Part shown: piece by piece, positions 59,146-64,000 of the stretch | Layout of the letters: every line of letters starts with the position of its first letter | Position numbering within the stretch: position 1 is the stretch's first letter | NCBI GenBank assembly: GCA_033032175.1 | Contig: CM065304.1 | Location: 16,554,001-16,618,000, forward strand | Reading direction: 5' to 3' | Source of the DNA: Saturnia japonica | Lineage: Eukaryota > Arthropoda > Insecta > Lepidoptera > Saturniidae | DNA length: 64,000 nucleotides | Program-made: the position numbers and the translations under genes | The notes under the pieces: generated by a model | Told to the model about the DNA's origin: nothing | The model's input: only the letters and a program-made list of their open reading frames with translations | Database searches by the model: none

Positions 59146-59196
59146 TATCATTGTGCTTATCTCACTTTTGTGGCTTCAAGTCATCTTACTTACATA

Positions 59197-61167
59197 CAGT
59201 GGTGGTCATAATATAATTAAGAACGCTTACTTAAAAAAAAGATTTTTTTCAAAGTAAGTAATATCTAATTGCATGTATTTTTTTGTGTTTCTCTTGGTAT
59301 CGCTAAACTTTTTCATACTAGCGGTAAAATTGTAAACACATATGATTGGCTAAAAATAAATAGATAAACGTTATACATTAGATCTGAACTTAGTATTTCT
59401 ACTTACTGGCTGGTCACATAATTCAGTACGCTAAATAGTTTATTTTTTTATTCAAATTTAAATAGAGAACACTCTGTGGCTCTGTGGTTGTAGGCCACTA
59501 TTCTTATAATTTTGGTGCCTTTTAGTGTTGTAAAAGTCTTAAAGGTGATTGCTTTATATGAAAACAATGGAGTAAAATGAAAGTTTTGGTAAATCTACAA
59601 GGTAAGTAATAATACAACTTCGCGAGAAGAATTTGTCGTATAAATAAATAGCCGAACATCTGGAATGCTCAAAAACTATGGGTTTTCACGCTGTGAAGCA
59701 TTTGGCCATGTATCAAACTGCTTCAAACGTTCCACATGTACCTAAACAGAGAAAGTTATCTCGATATGATCTAAATATCGGTCGTTTGGCAAAACAAAAG
59801 CCTTTTTAAGATTTTAATGAGCTGAAAAAAGAATATTTTGGTGAAAGCAACCCTTCAGTAATCTCCGCACGAACTATTCGAAGGCATGTAGTAGATGAAA
59901 AGTTGCACGGAAGGATAGCAAAGAAGGTGCCCAAGTTAAAACGGTGCCATAGGCAAGCCCAGCTTGCATTTGCAAGAAGGTATGAAAACTGGACAGATAG
60001 ACAGTGGAAAAAGGTTCATTTTTCTGACGAGACAAAAATATAAACAGTGTATGTTCTTGTGGAAAACGATATGAACGACGTCCTCCGAATAAAGCATTTG
60101 ACCCTAAACGTAAAAATTTGGGGGTGCTTTTCCGAACATGGTGTTGGACCTCATAAGCTGATAGAAGGGAACATGGATCAATTAATATTAATTATATTAA
60201 AATATACTGGAAGGAACAATGTTACCTTATGCTGAAGACATGCTTCCGGTTATTTGGACATTCCAGGACGACAATGATCCAAAGCATGCTGCACGCAACA
60301 TTACAGAATTTCTCCCATCGCAGTCAGATTCTGTCTTAGAGCATAGGTGCGAAGTCAAGAAAAATATTTCAAATCGACAATGTGGTAGTTTAAAAAAAAC
60401 TGTACGACGTGTTCTTAGAAGATTCTAACTCGTATCTCTCTTGCGAAACGTCAAAAATTGATAGATCCACTCCCTCGCCGGTGTAAAGCAGTAATTAAAA
60501 ATGGTGGGCATGCCTACCTATTAATTTAAGTTTGGAGTTTTTGGCGGGATCTTGAAGTGACATGTTATGTTTTTTATTTGTAATTCAATAACTTAGGTTT
60601 TGCGTGATATTGTTTGGTTTTTCTGCATAAGTGAAGTGGATTATAAATATAAGCTGAAAGCATTCATTCTGAAATCCCACAAAATCTTCCTAGAAATATC
60701 TAACATGGGAGCCACCATCTTGTTAGAATACTGAATCGTCATAACACATGACACTATAATTCACTCGATAATAGCAGTAATAGTCTTCATTAAAGAGGAC
60801 CGGTTACGAAGAAGAAGAAGAATTTTAGTTTAAAATGTATCAAATTGCTTTTTTCTTTACATACTTAAACATAAATGTGATTTATTTAATGTTTCATATA
60901 AAACATCTCTCGAGCAATTTAATAAATCGTTCTTACTTATTTATTTATCCAGCTTCATTACTATTTGAATTGGTTATTATGGAGAATAAATAAAATTTGT
61001 AAAACAATAGATAGCGAATTTATTCTATAATGCTAATCCCGTTTGCTCTGTTTATGTGGCTATTTCATAACTTAACTAGTTACTGCTAAGAAAGACAACA
61101 TGACATGATTAAGATAAAAAAAAATCTGGAACTTCAAATCGTTCTTAATTATATGACCACAAATGTG
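59197..61167 (+). mobile_element. Tc1-like transposon, dead (1,971 bp)
   Basis: The ends are inverted: left 59,197-59,225 (cagtggtggtcataatataa...), right 61,141-61,167, whose complement reads cacatttgtggtcatataat. Both then read taagaacg. TA flanks both ends (59,195-59,196 and 61,168-61,169). The transposase remnant lies at 59,578-60,530. About 640 bp after the gene are non-coding and include a (GAA)n tract near 60,808-60,822. This makes it longer than an ordinary Tc1-like element. Confidence 0.85.
59578..60530 (+). pseudogene. Tc1-like transposase lacking third catalytic residue
   Basis: Fragments in different frames show the family. There is a second helix-turn-helix region (SVISARTIRRHVVDEKLHGR), a KKVPKLKRCHRQAQLAFARR linker, and the first catalytic site FSDETKI followed by a stop. 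Then come a WGCFSEHGVGPHKLIEG block and the second catalytic site TFQDDNDPKHAARN. After SVLE the sequence goes straight to EVKKNISNRQCGSL, so the segment that should carry the third catalytic residue (SPDLNPIE in the family) is deleted. The C-terminal end LIDPLPRRCKAVIKNGGHA is present. Stops and frameshifts are many. The copy is dead. Confidence 0.8.
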
Positions 61168-61169
61168 TA

Positions 61170-61708
61170 TATCGCTAAACGAATCAAAAGATTTTCTTAG
61201 TTGTTTACGGGTTGATGGTATAAAATAAAAGCGATTTTTTTAAAATATATTGTTTATTTAGTAATTGTTTAAAATCAATGTATAATGGTTAAATCTGATT
61301 AATATTAAAAATAAAACTAACTGACTCAATATTATATAATGACACAACTCATATTTATTAAAATAAAACAGTATACACATTTATTTCCTTAATAGTTACC
61401 CACTATTTTGTGATTCAAACATTTACTCAACCAAATCGATAACTTTAGCATTACATCACGAACACAAATAATCTTTTATTAACTTTTTATATAAGAATAA
61501 AGTAATATAATGCGAGCACAAGGATTTTGCGTATCCTTGCATTATTGGTAATCCATAAAATATATATCTTTTTGAAAACCGACGAATTAATTATAAACTT
61601 ATTTTACAAAATACAATCCATTACTTCATATCTTTTAATTCCGTATATTTTAAAAATAAATTATCATAATATTAATCCAAGTTGCAAATACTCATCCTAA
61701 TTAATTCA
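61170..61708. other. AT-rich spacer between two transposons
   Basis: About 540 bp with nothing recognised. Confidence 0.5.
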
Positions 61709-61710
61709 TA

Positions 61711-62987
61711 TTAGGTCGGGGAAAAAGTGTTTTCGCATAAAGTAGGTATAAACTTATAAAATTTCTTTGGATGTTCTATTTGTATCTGGCTAGTTTTGGT
61801 AACATTAAAAAGTTTACATTAAAAGTAAAATAAAAAATGTTGTATCCCGCTATTTTTCGTTTGTTTTTCTTTCTGTAAAGACGAGTGAATCTAATGAAGA
61901 AATTCGATACATTTTAAAATATTATTACAAAAAAGGCAAAAATGCAACTCAAGTAGCGAAAAAAAATTTATGATGTTTATGGACCTACTGCCACTGGGCA
62001 GTAAGAGTAGCACAGACTTAGTTCAAACGTTTTCAGTCGGGTAATTTTGATGTTAAAGATTCACCTCGTTCTTGTCGCCCTGTTACGAAAAAAATGGACG
62101 TCATTTTTGAACAAGTGGAGCTAGAACGGCATATTAGTAGTTACGATGTAGCTGAAGAAATGGAAATTGACCACAAAACAGTTTTAACCCATTTGAAGAA
62201 AGCTGACTATACCAAAAACCTCGATATTTGGGTGCCACACAAGCTCACTGAAAGAAACCTAATGAACCGTGTATTCATTTGCGATTCATTATTGAGATGT
62301 AATGAATTACCGAGCCCTATTTGAAGAGATTGATAACTGGCGATGAAAAGTGGATCACGTACGACAAGAACGTGCGAAAAAGGTCGTGGTCTAAGGTCGG
62401 CCAGGCTTCACAGACTGTGGATAAACCTGGGCTAACTCGAAATATGATGATGCTGTGTGTATGGTTGAATTGGAAGGGTATTGTTCATTTATGAGCTTTT
62501 ACCGCCAGGCCAAACAATGGATTTTGATCTCTACTGCCAAAAACTGATGAGATTAAAGGAAGCAGTTGAGAGAAAGCGGCTGGAAATGATCAACAGGAAG
62601 GGTGTGGTCTTTCATCACGATAACGTAGATCACACACATCTTTAGCTACTCGGCAAAAATTAAGAGAGATTGGCTGGGAGGTGTTAGTGCATCCACCATA
62701 TAGCCCTGACCTTTCACCTTCAGATTGTCACCTGATTCGGTTTTTTCATTATTATTTAGGTTCTGTAAGGTTAACATCAAGAGAGGATTGCCAAAACTTA
62801 TTGTTGCGTTTTTTTGATCAGAAGTCCCAAAGTTTCTACAGCAACGGGATCATGTTTCTACTTACCAAATAGCAGAAAGTCATCGAACAAAATGGCACAT
62901 ATATACTGTAAATAAATTTAAAAAACTTTGAAAAAAATGTCTTGAGTTTTCATATAAAAATGCGAAGAAAGTTTTTCCCCGACCTTA
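61711..62987 (+). mobile_element. Mariner element (DD34D type), dead
   Basis: The left end is ttaggtcggggaaaaagtgt. The right end complement is taaggtcggggaaaaacttt. Both continue to ttcgcat, giving terminal repeats of about 28 bp. TA precedes the left end (61,709-61,710). A TA duplication on the right is not clean, so the last bases may have mutated. Length about 1.28 kb. Ends of this type are common in insect mariners. The family differs from the 27-kb mariner. Confidence 0.85.
61880..62925 (+). pseudogene. Mariner transposase with frameshifts
   Basis: The N terminus is recognisable: ESNEEIRYILKYYYKKGKNA then TQVAKK, after which one extra A in an A-run shifts the frame. QTWFKRF-like and SCRPV blocks follow. 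A longer frame gives SYDVAEEMEIDHKTVLTHLK and WVPHKLTERNLMNR. The catalytic domain shows LITGDEKWITYDKNVRKRSW, GRP-less PGQTMDFDLYCQKL, VVFHHDN for the second Asp, and, after stops, YSPDLSPSD for the third. The residues are mostly kept, but several frame changes and stops break the gene. Confidence 0.8.
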
Positions 62988-64000
62988 TTATGTTTATGAC
63001 AATCTCTTGGTTAATTGGTTTACTGGTCGTATGCATGATGGATTTTCCCATTTTTGATGGCCACTTTATATGACCCTTTGATCATAACTTTTTTTATATA
63101 GGTACATACACTGTTCAAGTGTAATATTTTGGGTCATCGAACACACAGAAGAAAATGCAATTAGTGTTCCAATAAATTTGTTATAATAACTATATATTAA
63201 CATGTTTATTTGATGCCCATAAAATATAGACGTTACTGCGCCTTGATCAAACTGAATTCAATAGCTACCATTTACTAGAATTTTAATTGTAGTATAGTAG
63301 TAGTGAAATATCAAGACCATTAAAACATTTTATATATATGCCAAAATAAATACCGCAGTCAAAGTATCGTGAATAATACCAACGCCCCAGTGCAACAAAA
63401 TTAACGAAGTGTATACGAAAACAATCAATAACAAAACCAAACGGTTTAGCTCACGGTCACCCGGAAACTAATTTACTAAAAGTAGAAACTGGATATATTA
63501 AATTAATATTGCTATAATTAAAATCTGAATAGCTCCACCCCTGTTATGATGAAATCATAGAATAAATATGTAAATATTGTAAAATAAATAAATGATCATA
63601 TAAATATTTAATATAAGTAAATATAGTTATTATATTATTTTAAAATATTTACATTCACTTTTGTATTACATACATACATAAGATTTTGAGTGGCTCAGTT
63701 TTTTTTATATGACCGAAAATAATTCCTATTTAATCAACAATACATATTAAATATAAATGAGCAAAATATACATATGCTGTTATTAACATTAAAGAAGCAA
63801 TTTAAATAACTTTCTACCGAGCGTAACATTATTACCGTTTATGAATTATTAATTAAAAATACTTAATAATTCATAAAAACCGCGTTATATTCTACGCTAT
63901 TTATTTTTTTGCGGAACAAGTAAATTCTCTTAGAATGTTTCAGTTTTTATAATTTACACAGTGTTAGAAACACGCAAGTTATTAGTAATGCGTAATTAAT
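62988..64000. other. AT-rich stretch, no gene seen
   Basis: The only structure is the foldback at 63,820-63,898. Confidence 0.5.
63820..63898. repeat. Foldback sequence with 15-bp perfect inner stem
   Basis: TTTATGAATTATTAA at 63,838-63,852 pairs perfectly with 63,863-63,877 across a 10-base loop. Outer arms continue imperfectly out to agcgta at 63,820 and tacgct at 63,898. It may be a tiny foldback element. Confidence 0.6.

Noticed and set aside
1..64000. CRISPR arrays, operons, ribosome binding sites, rRNA or intact tRNA genes
   Set aside because: No regularly spaced repeats, no bacterial-style gene organisation and no complete tRNA or rRNA were seen; the sequence is eukaryotic in character.

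Overview
This window looks like nuclear DNA from an insect, most probably a lepidopteran. It is strongly AT-rich and I find no convincing host protein-coding gene in it. What can be recognised is almost all transposable-element debris of kinds common in moth and butterfly genomes: Tc1/mariner DNA transposons, short Helitron-like elements ending in CTAG, tRNA-derived SINEs, C-terminal scraps of LINEs, and several dispersed repeats. The lepidopteran assignment rests on my recognition of these repeat types, not on a database search.

Layout. From 1 to 17.7 kb there are SINE copies (1.4, 3.5, 8.6 kb), a broken LINE (5.85-6.96 kb), a foldback element (7.6 kb), LINE 3' ends (7.8 and 11.2 kb), a small MITE (9.2 kb), two copies of a 200-bp repeat (11.8 and 15.8 kb) and a short Helitron (16.5 kb). 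From 17.78 to 19.09 kb lies the best-preserved element: a Tc1/mariner-type transposon with matching terminal repeats, a TA duplication and a transposase with DD41D spacing. From 20.9 to 27.4 kb I recognise nothing. A DD34D mariner of the cecropia type fills 27.45-28.72 kb. Two relatives follow on the same scaffold: a truncated copy at 41.5-41.9 kb and an internally deleted 282-bp miniature at 43.64-43.92 kb. Between 29 and 58 kb there are more SINE, LINE and Helitron fragments, and one repeat at 53.9-55.2 kb that two other elements have interrupted. The right end is a run of three DNA elements close together: a Helitron-like element (58.27-59.15 kb), a dead Tc1-like element (59.20-61.17 kb) and a mariner (61.71-62.99 kb).

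No recognised gene appears able to make an intact product. The DD41D transposase is nearest, with one clear stop codon and an apparent N-terminal frameshift. The 27-kb mariner has altered residues or a stop at all three catalytic positions, and the Tc1-like element has lost the segment carrying its third catalytic residue. The few candidates for host function are weak: a short ORF with a signal-peptide-like N terminus and a possible splice donor at 52,955, and a CRE/CRE/TATA cluster at 36.65-36.71 kb. The rest is probably intergenic or intronic DNA.
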